DNA from: Candidatus Delongbacteria bacterium
GTDB taxonomy: Bacteria > Delongbacteria > UBA4055
Assembly (NCBI GenBank): GCA_027858795.1
Contig: JAQICF010000064.1
Coordinates: 1 to 59,034 of the forward strand
Direction: 5' to 3'
Length of the DNA: 59,034 bases
In this document: piece by piece, positions 1 through 8,786 of the stretch
Numbering within the stretch: position 1 is the first letter of the stretch
Layout: every line of letters starts with the position of its first letter
Position numbers and translations under genes: made by a program
Notes under the pieces: model-generated
What the model was told of the DNA's origin: nothing
The model's database searches: none
The model's input: only the letters and a program-made list of their open reading frames with translations

Positions 1-312
1 TCTAATGTAGTGCTTTCTTGTTTCTGAAACAAGATAATTATTTTTTAATCGGGTTAAATAGGCTTGTATAACATCTTCTACCTCCTCTACCGTTATTTAA
101 AGTTGCAATTGATCATAACATTGGGCTACCCGCCAAATTGCGGGTATTTCTGCATTAGAAATAGTCTCTAATTGCGGATAGCCGCCCAAATCGGGGGTAT
201 ATGCGTATGTTTTACTGTTCTTCATCAATTTGCTAATATTATTAAGCGGACTCTTTATTTTGTTGAATCTCTTTTCATTTGCGATATGCACTATATTTAA
301 TCGTTGAGTCAT
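1..312 (-). pseudogene. Hypothetical gene, apparently interrupted by an in-frame stop; runs off the left edge
   Basis: From an ATG at 312 there are 71 codons (start MTQRLNIVHIANEKRF), then TAA at 97-99. The same frame continues without a further stop for 32 codons to the window edge (ITVEEVEDVIQAYL...), and the continuation looks like ordinary protein rather than spacer. I do not recognise a family. There is no clear Shine-Dalgarno before the ATG, and part of the ORF consists of short imperfect repeats (two CCGCC/GGGGGT-like palindromic blocks near 128-210), so it may also be non-coding. Either a broken gene or a spurious ORF; the left edge prevents a decision. Confidence 0.22.
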
Positions 313-374
313 AAACTACGTTACAATATACTAATTGTCAAATTGTTTTATGTTGTAACAAAAGAAAAAAAAAG

Positions 375-398
375 ACCCTGAAATAAATTCAGGGTGAC
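375..398. repeat. Dispersed palindromic repeat, family A (CCTGAAATAAATTCAGG type)
   Basis: An inverted repeat CCTGAAATAAATTCAGG followed by GTGACC. Further copies sit at 3217, 7868, 11031, 20552 and 23360. Read in one frame it gives the peptide HPEFISGS, a known source of spurious ORFs. It lies just downstream of the minus-strand PRPP-synthetase-like gene. Confidence 0.8.
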
Positions 399-407
399 CG
401 ATAGCTT

Positions 408-431
408 GAACAAGGGGTTTCAACCCCTTGT
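408..431. repeat. Palindromic hairpin repeat, family E
   Basis: Inverted repeat ACAAGGGG-TTTCAA-CCCCTTGT, 18 nt from the stop of the minus-strand gene ending at 449. A relative (CCGCAGGTTTCAACCTGTGG) is at 23334-23353. It could act as a 3' end hairpin for the upstream minus-strand operon, but there is no strong U-tract. Confidence 0.6.
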
Positions 432-448
432 AAGTATAATAATTTCTT

Positions 449-1660
449 CTAAAATGGTTTTCTAACCGAGTAGAGCCTTTCGATACGGTTAATGTCTGCT
501 GAAGATTGTATTGAATAGAACTCATCGTAGTCATTTCCATCTTCAAGTATATTTAGTACTGCATTTGCAAAGTATTTTCCTATCTTCAGAACTGTTGTTT
601 TTCCGAATAATTGATGTTCATAATACGGATCTTCAAGGTTACTTTGCATTGTATTAGTAAAGATGATCTCCTTTATTTTCTCTGATCTAAGAAGGTTTTG
701 TGATCTACCTGTTAAATGTGCATGTGTAGCGAACATAGTAAAGTTCTCTCCACCCATTTTCTCAATAACTCCGTACATAGAAGCAAAACTTCTAACAATA
801 TCGTCACAAATGAATTTATCTTTACCTTCATGACCTGTATAATTTTCAGAGCTTATATCCTCTTCAATATTTTTCAAATAACCTGTCATTGGATCTCTTT
901 CTTTTTTGAACTGAACCCAGCTGATACCCGATAAACCTGGTTCAAGTTTCTGAAGATTTTTCATTATATCAGTACCAAGCTCTTTTGAACCTTCATCCGT
1001 AGAAATGAAAACCGCTTTACTTCCATCACCTTTGATCCTTCCACTGGTAAAAAGGTAATGTGCCAGGATAGGTGCTATAGGAAGATCAATAAAAGCTTTC
1101 ACACCTTTAGTAATATCATTAAAGAATACTTCTCCGAATGCTTCAACGAGATTTTTAGAATGAGCATGAACTGTCATAACTTTTGTGATTCCTTCAGCTT
1201 TAAATCTTCTTGCCAATCTCATTGTTGATAAAGACTTGCCATCATATTTTTTTGTATCTTTTGCCGTGAATTTATTATCAGTTCCTGGTCTTAAATGATT
1301 GCCGCTTAATCTGACATTTGACCAAATTAGATTAACTTCCTTCGCCCCATTTTCGGTACACAGAGAAGCTGTATGACAGATTCTTTCTAATAATACTGAA
1401 GGTTCCCAATGTTTGTGACTTGCCACGAGATAGACGTGTTTACCATCTAATCTATTTCTTGGAATATCAGTGAATCCGATCTTACCTTCCAATAATAATT
1501 TTGGATCATAATCATCATCCTCATGAAAAAAATGAGCTACCAAACTATCAACTTTCCAAGGTTGGTTAAGTTCTTTCCCGATCTTTCTGGCGAACCTATC
1601 AAGTGGTTCAACAGGGATTATTACTCTATCAAATGGTTCTATTTTTCCTAACAGGTCCAT
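449..1660 (-). CDS. Divergent ribose-phosphate pyrophosphokinase (PRPP synthetase)-like protein
   Basis: 403 residues, longer than the usual 310-330 of bacterial PRPP synthetase. Fold landmarks are recognisable though divergent. A TVHAHSKNLVEAF segment occupies the place of the DLHAAQIQGFF block. VFISTDEGSKELG stands where VVSPDVGG is expected. FICDDIVRSFAS (residues 283-294, acidic pair D286-D287) matches the PRPP-binding loop, but its second half is RSFAS instead of the classical TGGT. It starts at an ATG with GGAG 7 nt upstream, 15 nt after the proS stop, so it is very likely co-transcribed with proS and perhaps guaB. The family assignment is fairly safe. Whether it makes PRPP or is a phosphoribosyltransferase-like paralog is not settled by the sequence, because the loop is atypical. 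Confidence 0.75.
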   Translation of the reverse strand: MDLLGKIEPFDRVIIPVEPLDRFARKIGKELNQPWKVDSLVAHFFHEDDDYDPKLLLEGKIGFTDIPRNRLDGKHVYLVASHKHWEPSVLLERICHTASLCTENGAKEVNLIWSNVRLSGNHLRPGTDNKFTAKDTKKYDGKSLSTMRLARRFKAEGITKVMTVHAHSKNLVEAFGEVFFNDITKGVKAFIDLPIAPILAHYLFTSGRIKGDGSKAVFISTDEGSKELGTDIMKNLQKLEPGLSGISWVQFKKERDPMTGYLKNIEEDISSENYTGHEGKDKFICDDIVRSFASMYGVIEKMGGENFTMFATHAHLTGRSQNLLRSEKIKEIIFTNTMQSNLEDPYYEHQLFGKTTVLKIGKYFANAVLNILEDGNDYDEFYSIQSSADINRIERLYSVRKPF

Positions 1661-1675
1661 CTATATCTCCAAGTT

Positions 1676-3196
1676 TTAATATGCCTTAGCGAAAATAACA
1701 CGCTTTTTACTCTCTTTTCCACAGATAATACATTTTCCATCTTCCTCTTTTGCTGATGAAGGAATATTCCTGATAGTTATCTTGAATTCTTTAGCTTTCT
1801 CTTCGCATTCTGAAGCTCCACACCAATGAGAATTTGCAAATCCTCCATGTATCTCAGGATTGTTAACATTCTTAGGAGTAAAGAACTTAACGAATTCATC
1901 ATAATTATCGATCTCACGAGTATTATCATTAAGCAGTTTTTTTGCTTTATTATACAAATTGTTTTGCATATCATCAAGAGTATTAATTAAATTTGAAAGG
2001 AATTCTTCAACTCCGATAAAATATTTTTTCAGATCAGGCTCGTCTCTACGCAATACTGCGATAGTACCTTTTTCAAGATCTTTAGGACCGATCTCAACCT
2101 TTAAAGGCGCACCTTTTTTGATCCAATACCAGTTCTTTTCACCGCCTTTAATATCTCTGTCATCGATCTTCACTACGATCCTTCTTTCATGAAAACGCAT
2201 CTTAGATACTTTTTCATTGATCTCATTAACAACAGCAAATATTTTTTCTCTTTCTTCATCATTTTTGTAGATTGGAAGAATTATTATATGGGCAGATGCT
2301 ACTCTAGGAGGTATTACCATTCCGTTATCATCAGCATGTGTCATGATCAAAGCACCGATCAATCTTGTAGAAACTCCCCAAGAAGTTGTCCATGCAAATT
2401 CCTCTTTTCCTTCTTTACTCTGGAATTTTATCTTAGAAGCTTTCGCAAATTTCTGACCTAAGAAATGTGAAGTTCCTGATTGCAAAGCTTTTTTATCCTG
2501 CATCATAGCTTCGATTGAGTATGTTGCCAATGCCCCAGGGAATCTCTCTGATTCACTTTTTTCACCTTCAATAACAGGTATTGCTAAAACTTCCTCAGCA
2601 AATTTCTTGTAAACATTTAGCATTTTATAAGTTTCTTCCACTGCCTCTTCCTTTGTGGCATGAACTGTGTGACCTTCCTGCCATAGGAATTCTGTAGTTC
2701 TTAAGAATAGCCTTGTTCTCATTTCCCAGCGAACTACATTAGCCCATTGGTTTATCAAAATTGGAAGATCTCTATATGAATTTACCCACTTTGCATAGGA
2801 TTCACCGATGATAGTCTCACTTGTAGGTCTTACAACCAAAGGTTCGTCAAGTTTTCCATCAGGTAAAAGTTTTCCATCCTCATTTTGTGTTAATCTATGA
2901 TGAGTAACGACAGCACATTCTTTTGCAAAACCATCAACGTGGTCAGCTTCTTTCTGCAAATAACTTAAAGGAATGAATAATGGGAAGTATGCGTTCGTAT
3001 GACCAGTTTCCTTGAACATATCATCCAACTCTCTCTGCATATTTTCCCAGATAGTATATCCCCAAGGTTTAATGACCATACAACCTCTGACATCACTATT
3101 TTCAGCTAGTTCAGCTTCTCTTATTACTTCCAGATACCATTGAGAATAATTATCTTCTCTGGTCTTTTGCATTGCTGTTCTTTTAAAATTTCCCAT
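1676..3196 (-). CDS. proS: Prolyl-tRNA synthetase, type 3 (archaeal/eukaryotic-like)
   Basis: 506 residues. Charges tRNA-Pro with proline in the cytoplasm. Class II signatures: RPTSET at 123-128 and motif 2 RTRLFLRTTEFLWQEGHT at 160-177. It lacks the long editing insertion of the E. coli-type enzyme. The C-terminal zinc-type extension is present (HWCGASEC and GKCIICGK cysteines) and the protein ends in tyrosine (AKAY), both hallmarks of type 3 ProRS. The start ATG at 3196 has AAGGA about 9 nt upstream. Upstream, between this gene and guaB on the same strand, lie repeat families A and B. Downstream the PRPP-synthetase-like gene follows after 15 nt. Confidence 0.97.
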   Translation of the reverse strand: MGNFKRTAMQKTREDNYSQWYLEVIREAELAENSDVRGCMVIKPWGYTIWENMQRELDDMFKETGHTNAYFPLFIPLSYLQKEADHVDGFAKECAVVTHHRLTQNEDGKLLPDGKLDEPLVVRPTSETIIGESYAKWVNSYRDLPILINQWANVVRWEMRTRLFLRTTEFLWQEGHTVHATKEEAVEETYKMLNVYKKFAEEVLAIPVIEGEKSESERFPGALATYSIEAMMQDKKALQSGTSHFLGQKFAKASKIKFQSKEGKEEFAWTTSWGVSTRLIGALIMTHADDNGMVIPPRVASAHIIILPIYKNDEEREKIFAVVNEINEKVSKMRFHERRIVVKIDDRDIKGGEKNWYWIKKGAPLKVEIGPKDLEKGTIAVLRRDEPDLKKYFIGVEEFLSNLINTLDDMQNNLYNKAKKLLNDNTREIDNYDEFVKFFTPKNVNNPEIHGGFANSHWCGASECEEKAKEFKITIRNIPSSAKEEDGKCIICGKESKKRVIFAKAY

Positions 3197-3216
3197 ATAT
3201 AATTTCCTTATTTATT

Positions 3217-3246
3217 TGTCATCCTGAATTTATTTCAGGATCTTTT
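3217..3246. repeat. Dispersed palindromic repeat, family A
   Basis: TGTCATCCTGAATTTATTTC followed by AGGATC; the CCTGAATTTATTTCAGG core is an inverted repeat. It lies in the guaB-proS spacer. Confidence 0.8.
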
Positions 3247-3253
3247 TTTAGAA

Positions 3254-3281
3254 GAGGGGACGATAAGAAATCGTCCCCTAC
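3254..3281. repeat. Palindromic repeat, family B (GGGGACGA...TCGTCCCC)
   Basis: GAGGGGACGAT-AAGA-AATCGTCCCCTAC forms a strong hairpin in the guaB-proS spacer. Relatives are at 7827, 8691, 10991, 52351 and 55869. Confidence 0.8.
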
Positions 3282-3313
3282 ATTGTCAATTATCAATTGT
3301 CCATTGTAAATTA
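3282..3313. repeat. Short dispersed repeat made of CAATTGTC/CAATTATC units
   Basis: CATTGTCAATTATCAATTGT and following bases, built of short CAATT units. The inverse form recurs at 7788-7822 and 10963-10990. It lies immediately 3' of guaB. Confidence 0.55.
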
Positions 3314-4768
<1,455 letters not shown>

Positions 4769-4796
4769 TTATCCTTATTTTTTTTATATTTTAAAC

Positions 4797-4825
4797 AAAA
4801 AGCCACCATGAATGGCGGCTTTTTT
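4797..4825 (-). promoter_or_regulatory. Terminator-like hairpin in the guaB leader (possible attenuator)
   Basis: On the minus strand AAAAAGCCGCC-ATTCAT-GGTGGCTTTTT is a near-perfect stem followed by U residues, ending about 32 nt before the guaB ATG and downstream of the predicted guaB promoter. A terminator between a gene and its own promoter suggests conditional read-through. The mirror strand is also U-rich, so a plain bidirectional terminator is possible. Confidence 0.55.
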
Positions 4826-4923
4826 AGTTCATATAAGTCTTGTTGAGTACCAAATATTCTTTTTAAACCTTGCCATATTGTGTTATACTTGGTTGAATAC
4901 CTTTTAAGATTATTAATTTGGAG

Positions 4924-4952
4924 AAAATAAAGTATTTAGACAGTTTAGTCAA
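4924..4952 (-). promoter_or_regulatory. Predicted sigma-70-type promoter for guaB
   Basis: Minus strand: TTGACT (4952-4947), 17-nt spacer, TATTTT (4929-4924). The same hexamer pair with the same spacing precedes the C25 peptidase and the first S8 peptidase, which supports it. Confidence 0.5.
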
Positions 4953-4968
4953 GTAATAAATAACTTAT

Positions 4969-4997
4969 TTGCTTAAATAGTTTAGTATATTTATATT
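4969..4997 (+). promoter_or_regulatory. Predicted promoter of the patatin gene, implying a leaderless or near-leaderless mRNA
   Basis: TTGCTT (4969-4974), 17-nt spacer, TATATT (4992-4997). The ATG at 5004 would coincide with the expected transcription start, and no Shine-Dalgarno is present upstream. Confidence 0.35.
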
Positions 4998-5003
4998 TAA
5001 TTC

Positions 5004-7343
5004 ATGAAAAATATTCATTCATACATAGTGAAATATTTCATTTCTATTCTGATCCTCATCAATTCTGTGTTTTTAGAAGCTGAAGAAGTATCATCTTTTC
5101 CAAAGATTGGATTAGCTTTATCAGGAGGAGGTATAAGAGGGGTAGTGCATATTGGAGTACTACGTAAATTGGAAGAAGAGAATATTAAACCTGACATGAT
5201 ATCAGGATCAAGCATAGGATCTTTGATCGGAGGTTTGTATTCACTTGGATATGACAGTTATGAAATTGAAAATATCTTCAAAGATTTTGCAATGAAAGAT
5301 ATATTCAGTAATAATCCAAAAAGAGACAACACTAAGAATTACTTGAAAAGAATATCTGACAGGACAAGCATTGAACTCGACCTTACTGAGTATGGTATAA
5401 AGCTGCCTAACGCTCTCAATAATGGACAGGCACTTCTGGAAGAGTTAACTATCTTAGTTAATTCATCGCCGTTCTACAACTCCGATTTTGATAATCTAAA
5501 GTATAAGCTAAGAGTTGTATGCTCTGATATTCAGAATGCAAAAAAGGTTGTGTTCAAAGATGGTAATCTACCTACCATAATTCTAGGATCAATCTCATTT
5601 CCCGGATTTTTTAGGCCTGTTGCATATAAAGGGATGAAACTTCTTGACGGTGGTCTTACAGATAATATCCCTTCTGATATTCTGGAAGGATGTGATATTA
5701 TTTTTACTTCGAATGCAACCCATGATGAAGACCCCAAGATCGGAGATTACAATTTTATCCAATTACTAGACAGAATATCTCTTACGATGACAGATTCCCA
5801 AATGAAATATAATTTAAAGATATCTGATGTAGTATTTTCTCCAGACGTAAACGACATATTAATAGACGGTATTGAAAACCTGGATTCTCTGATAATGATC
5901 GGTTACAAATCTGCAGAAGTTCAGATGGATAAGATCAATAAGTTGTTGGTTAATAGAAAAAATGTAAATGTTATAGAAGATGAATTAGAAGATATCAATT
6001 TTAAAATTACAGGCAATACGAAATTCCTTAGAGATGATATACTCAATGATATCAAAAATATTAGAATACCTGAGAAAGCAAGATTGGCTGTTTTGACAAA
6101 ATATAAAAAAGCTGGTTTGTTCTTGGTTGATGTTGATATGATATCCAATATAGACAGTCTCGAATTGAAAATTGATGAAGGCGTAATTGAAAAGATAAAG
6201 ATTGTCGGTAATGAGAAGACCAGTTCAAATTTCATAAGTGATGAGCTGAGTATCAAAGTGGGGAAAATATTAAGAAGCAAAGACCTATCAAGAAGTATTG
6301 ACGCTTTATACGGCACTGATCTATTTTATAACGTTTCTTACAGCATTGACAAATCCACAAACTGTGTATGTATAAATGTGGAAGAAAAACCATACAATGT
6401 ACTAAGGATAGGCGCACACTATCAAACTGACAGGGGTTATCTGGGTTTGTTTGAACTAGCCAATAAGAATATGCATGGAAAAAGATCAGAAATGTATGTT
6501 AGCTTACTATATGGTGAGAAATTTAATAGAGCAGAAGTATCATATTATAATATATTTATGAAAAAATCATCATTGTTCTATGAATTGCTACCATATTTTC
6601 AGGTCGAAGAGAGATACTTATACGAAGATCATGATGTTATCGACAGTTCGAAATTCTATGACAGAAGGGCAGGTGTCAGCCTAAACCTGGGTTTTCAACT
6701 TTTTAACAATTATCAAGGTATTGTAATTGCCAACACTGAGCACATAAACATAGATACTGAAAAAAAGGAAAAGATCAAGTCATCTATGGGGTTCAGAGTT
6801 GTGGCTGACAATAGAGACGATCCTGTTGTCCCGTCTAAAGGAATTTATTTATCTTTTAACGGTCAAAGAGGTTGGATTGATAATAATGCCGATATCTCAT
6901 TTCATAAAATGTGGGGTGAGTTGAATTTGTATTCCAATATTTCAAACAAACTATTCTTTAGTGTTGGTATTGCTGCAGGTACAGGTGATAATCTTGTTCC
7001 TATGAGCGAAAGATATAAGATCGGTGGAATGTCGATGATGCCGGGGACTTTCTATGAAGAATATTCTGCACTGCAATATCTTAGATTTAAAGTAGATCAA
7101 AATTATCGTCTATATTCAGATTCTATATTAGATTTTTATTACACTTTAGGTTACACTCTTAACGGATTTTGGGATGAGCCTGAGTTCGATTGGGTAGATA
7201 GAGATTTTTTAAATTCCTTTTACATCGGATTGATACTTAATACTATCCTTGGTCCTGCAGAGCTCGGTTGGGGAATCACAACAGGTAATGCTGAGATTAA
7301 AACTAATTCTAAGTTTTACCTTTCAATTGGATATAAACTGTAA
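5004..7343 (+). CDS. Patatin-like phospholipase fused to POTRA and Omp85-type beta-barrel
   Basis: 779 residues with an N-terminal signal peptide (hydrophobic core about residues 9-25). The patatin domain (about 33-300) has the oxyanion loop GGGIRG at 41-46, the nucleophile motif GSSIG at 68-72 (catalytic Ser70) and the dyad DGG at 215-217, so it should be an active lipid acyl hydrolase. Next comes a POTRA-like part (about 330-465, including EGVIEKIKIVGNEKTSSNF). A C-terminal 16-strand-type barrel of the surface antigen/BamA family ends in aromatic YLSIGYKL. This architecture matches type Vd (PlpD-like) self-secreting lipases and FCB patatin/BamA proteins. It is monocistronic; the TPP riboswitch follows 57 nt after the stop. 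Confidence 0.92.
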   Translation: MKNIHSYIVKYFISILILINSVFLEAEEVSSFPKIGLALSGGGIRGVVHIGVLRKLEEENIKPDMISGSSIGSLIGGLYSLGYDSYEIENIFKDFAMKDIFSNNPKRDNTKNYLKRISDRTSIELDLTEYGIKLPNALNNGQALLEELTILVNSSPFYNSDFDNLKYKLRVVCSDIQNAKKVVFKDGNLPTIILGSISFPGFFRPVAYKGMKLLDGGLTDNIPSDILEGCDIIFTSNATHDEDPKIGDYNFIQLLDRISLTMTDSQMKYNLKISDVVFSPDVNDILIDGIENLDSLIMIGYKSAEVQMDKINKLLVNRKNVNVIEDELEDINFKITGNTKFLRDDILNDIKNIRIPEKARLAVLTKYKKAGLFLVDVDMISNIDSLELKIDEGVIEKIKIVGNEKTSSNFISDELSIKVGKILRSKDLSRSIDALYGTDLFYNVSYSIDKSTNCVCINVEEKPYNVLRIGAHYQTDRGYLGLFELANKNMHGKRSEMYVSLLYGEKFNRAEVSYYNIFMKKSSLFYELLPYFQVEERYLYEDHDVIDSSKFYDRRAGVSLNLGFQLFNNYQGIVIANTEHINIDTEKKEKIKSSMGFRVVADNRDDPVVPSKGIYLSFNGQRGWIDNNADISFHKMWGELNLYSNISNKLFFSVGIAAGTGDNLVPMSERYKIGGMSMMPGTFYEEYSALQYLRFKVDQNYRLYSDSILDFYYTLGYTLNGFWDEPEFDWVDRDFLNSFYIGLILNTILGPAELGWGITTGNAEIKTNSKFYLSIGYKL

Positions 7344-7399
7344 AAAAATAATCAAAATATCACTATAAGTTTTGAATAATCTTTTGTATATTGTCAATT

Positions 7400-7530
7400 A
7401 CCCTGGGGGTGCGTTAAGCTGAGAGGGTCATTTGCAACAATGAGTTGCAATTGTCAAAACAAGTTTTGACATTAACCAAATGACTCAACCCTTGGAACCT
7501 GATTCGGACAATTCCGACGTAGGGAAGCGG
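7400..7530 (+). promoter_or_regulatory. TPP (THI-box) riboswitch controlling the thi operon
   Basis: Conserved blocks are visible: CCCTGGGGGTGC (P1/P2 5' side), GCTGAGAGGGTCA, ACCCTTGGAACCTGATTCGG and GACGTAGGG. P1 pairs CCCT (7401-7404) with AGGG (7521-7524). The P3 arm (TCATTTG 7428-7434 with CAAATGA 7477-7483) is extended by two extra hairpins: TTGCAAC/GTTGCAA (7432-7450) and GTCAAAAC/GTTTTGAC (7453-7470). It lies 56 nt before thiS and reads in the same direction. Binding of thiamine pyrophosphate is expected to switch the operon off. Confidence 0.95.
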
Positions 7531-7550
7531 TGAATATTATGGGAGTTCTG

Positions 7551-7576
7551 CCGCTTTTGAAGCGGTATTTTTATTT
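7551..7576 (+). terminator. Riboswitch expression-platform terminator
   Basis: CCGCTT-TTG-AAGCGG (7551-7565) followed by TATTTTTATTT. The 5' arm CCGCTT can alternatively pair with AAGCGG at 7525-7530, directly 3' of P1, giving a mutually exclusive antiterminator. This is the classic layout for transcriptional control. Confidence 0.85.
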
Positions 7577-7585
7577 GGAGAATTA

Positions 7586-7783
7586 ATGAAGATTATTGTA
7601 AACGGAAGTGAAGAAATTATAGGATCAAAGACAATTATGGATTTGATTTTAGGTAAAAGTTTAGATCCAAAGACAGTTATCGTCGAATATAATCTTAAAA
7701 TAGTAAAAAGAGATACTTGGGATTCAATAGAACTTCATGAAAGTGATAAATTAGAGATACTAAACTTCGTTGGTGGTGGGTAA
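7586..7783 (+). CDS. thiS: Sulfur carrier protein ThiS
   Basis: 65 residues, the normal size of this ubiquitin-like carrier. It ends in NFVGGG; the terminal Gly-Gly is adenylated and thiocarboxylated to donate sulfur for the thiazole ring. First gene of the riboswitch-controlled operon, with SD GGAG before ATG. No thiF adenylyltransferase is adjacent, so activation must come from elsewhere in the genome. Confidence 0.95.
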   Translation: MKIIVNGSEEIIGSKTIMDLILGKSLDPKTVIVEYNLKIVKRDTWDSIELHESDKLEILNFVGGG

Positions 7784-7786
7784 TAA

Positions 7787-7822
7787 GCAATTGACAATTG
7801 ATAATGGATAATGGATAATTAA
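7787..7822. repeat. Short tandem/dispersed repeat (ATAATGG units, CAATTGACAATTG)
   Basis: Three ATAATGG-like units after CAATTGACAATTG in the thiS-thiG spacer; related to 3282-3313 and 10963-10990. Confidence 0.55.
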
Positions 7823-7826
7823 TTTT

Positions 7827-7853
7827 TAGGGGTCGATTTCCATTCGACCCCAA
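7827..7853. repeat. Palindromic repeat, family B
   Basis: GGGGTCGA-TTTCCAT-TCGACCCC, a strong hairpin in the thiS-thiG spacer. Confidence 0.75.
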
Positions 7854-7867
7854 AACGATTATAAAAG

Positions 7868-7893
7868 ATCCTGAATCGAGTTCAGGATGACAC
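7868..7893. repeat. Palindromic repeat, family A
   Basis: GATCCTGAATCGAGTTCAGG then ATGACA. It ends 15 nt before the thiG ATG and supplies an out-of-place ATG at 7887 that should not be taken as the start. Confidence 0.8.
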
Positions 7894-7907
7894 AGTTAAG
7901 GAATAAT

Positions 7908-8678
7908 ATGAAAGATATGTTAAAATTGGGAAATAAAGAATTTTCAAACAGGCTTCTTACCGGGACAGGGAAATTTTCTTCTAAAAAACTTATTACAGAG
8001 ATGCTTCAAGCAAGCGGGTCTGAGATGATTACTGTTGCATTGAGAAGAGTTGATTTTGCAGCAGGGAATGAGAATATATTAGAATTCATACCTAAGAATG
8101 TCACTTTATTACCAAATACATCTGGTGCAAGAACTGCCGAAGAAGCTGTTAGGATCGCAAGAATTGCCAGAGAATCAGGATGTGGAGATTTTATAAAGAT
8201 TGAAATCATCACAGATACAAAATATCTAATGCCGGACAATGAAGAAACATTAAAAGCAACCAAGATACTTGCAGATGAAGGATTTCATGTGCTTCCGTAT
8301 GTGATGCCTGATCTTACATATTCATATAAACTTGTAGAAGCTGGTGCGGCAGCTATAATGCCGTTAGGTTCTCCGATCGGTTCAAACCGTGGAATAAGAT
8401 TAAAGGAAATAATACAAATCCTGATTGAAAATATAGATATTCCAGTAATCGTAGATGCAGGAATAGGTAGACCTTCCCAGGCAGCTGAAGCAATGGAAAT
8501 GGGTGCTGATGCTGTATTAGTAAATACAGCTATTTCAGCAGCAGAGGATCCAGTATCAATGGGGAAGGCTTTTTCATTAGCAGTCCAAGCCGGTAGACTC
8601 GCTTATCTCGCAAAATTAGCTGAGGAAAGTAAAACTGCGAATGCATCGTCACCGTTAACAGGATTCTTAAGGGAATAA
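7908..8678 (+). CDS. thiG: Thiazole synthase ThiG
   Basis: 256 residues from [12 protein letters not shown], the typical length. Condenses deoxyxylulose-5-phosphate, dehydroglycine and ThiS thiocarboxylate to the thiazole phosphate. Family signatures: [48 protein letters not shown] and [21 protein letters not shown] chose the ATG at 7908 because it has AAGGAA 7 nt upstream. The longer frame from 7887 begins inside palindromic repeat A. It sits between thiS and thiH, its usual partners. Confidence 0.96.
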   Translation: MKDMLKLGNKEFSNRLLTGTGKFSSKKLITEMLQASGSEMITVALRRVDFAAGNENILEFIPKNVTLLPNTSGARTAEEAVRIARIARESGCGDFIKIEIITDTKYLMPDNEETLKATKILADEGFHVLPYVMPDLTYSYKLVEAGAAAIMPLGSPIGSNRGIRLKEIIQILIENIDIPVIVDAGIGRPSQAAEAMEMGADAVLVNTAISAAEDPVSMGKAFSLAVQAGRLAYLAKLAEESKTANASSPLTGFLRE

Positions 8679-8690
8679 ATGAGAATTAAT

Positions 8691-8716
8691 GTAGGGGACG
8701 ATTTCTTTTCGTCCCC
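8691..8716. repeat. Palindromic repeat, family B
   Basis: GTAGGGGACGA-TTTCTT-TTCGTCCCC in the thiG-thiH spacer. Confidence 0.8.
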
Positions 8717-8733
8717 AAAACGAATAAAATAAT

Positions 8734-8761
8734 GGATCCACGTGTCAAGCACGAGGATGAC
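8734..8761. repeat. Palindromic repeat related to family A
   Basis: GGATCCACGTGTCAAGCACG then AGGATGAC. A CGTG/CACG palindrome with the same AGGATGAC tail as family A, in the thiG-thiH spacer. Confidence 0.6.
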
Positions 8762-8786
8762 AAAGACAAAGACACACAAGGAAAAC

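Noticed and set aside
331..546. 71-codon minus-strand ORF
   Set aside because: It contains the HPEFISGS peptide, which is a translation of palindromic repeat family A, and overlaps the 3' end of the PRPP-synthetase-like gene in another frame.
7887..7907. Upstream ATG for thiG
   Set aside because: It lies in repeat family A; the ATG at 7908 has the Shine-Dalgarno and the family-consistent start.
8742..8786. Upstream ATG for thiH
   Set aside because: It encodes SSTRMTKTKTHKEN from a repeat; the ATG at 8787 has AAGGA upstream.
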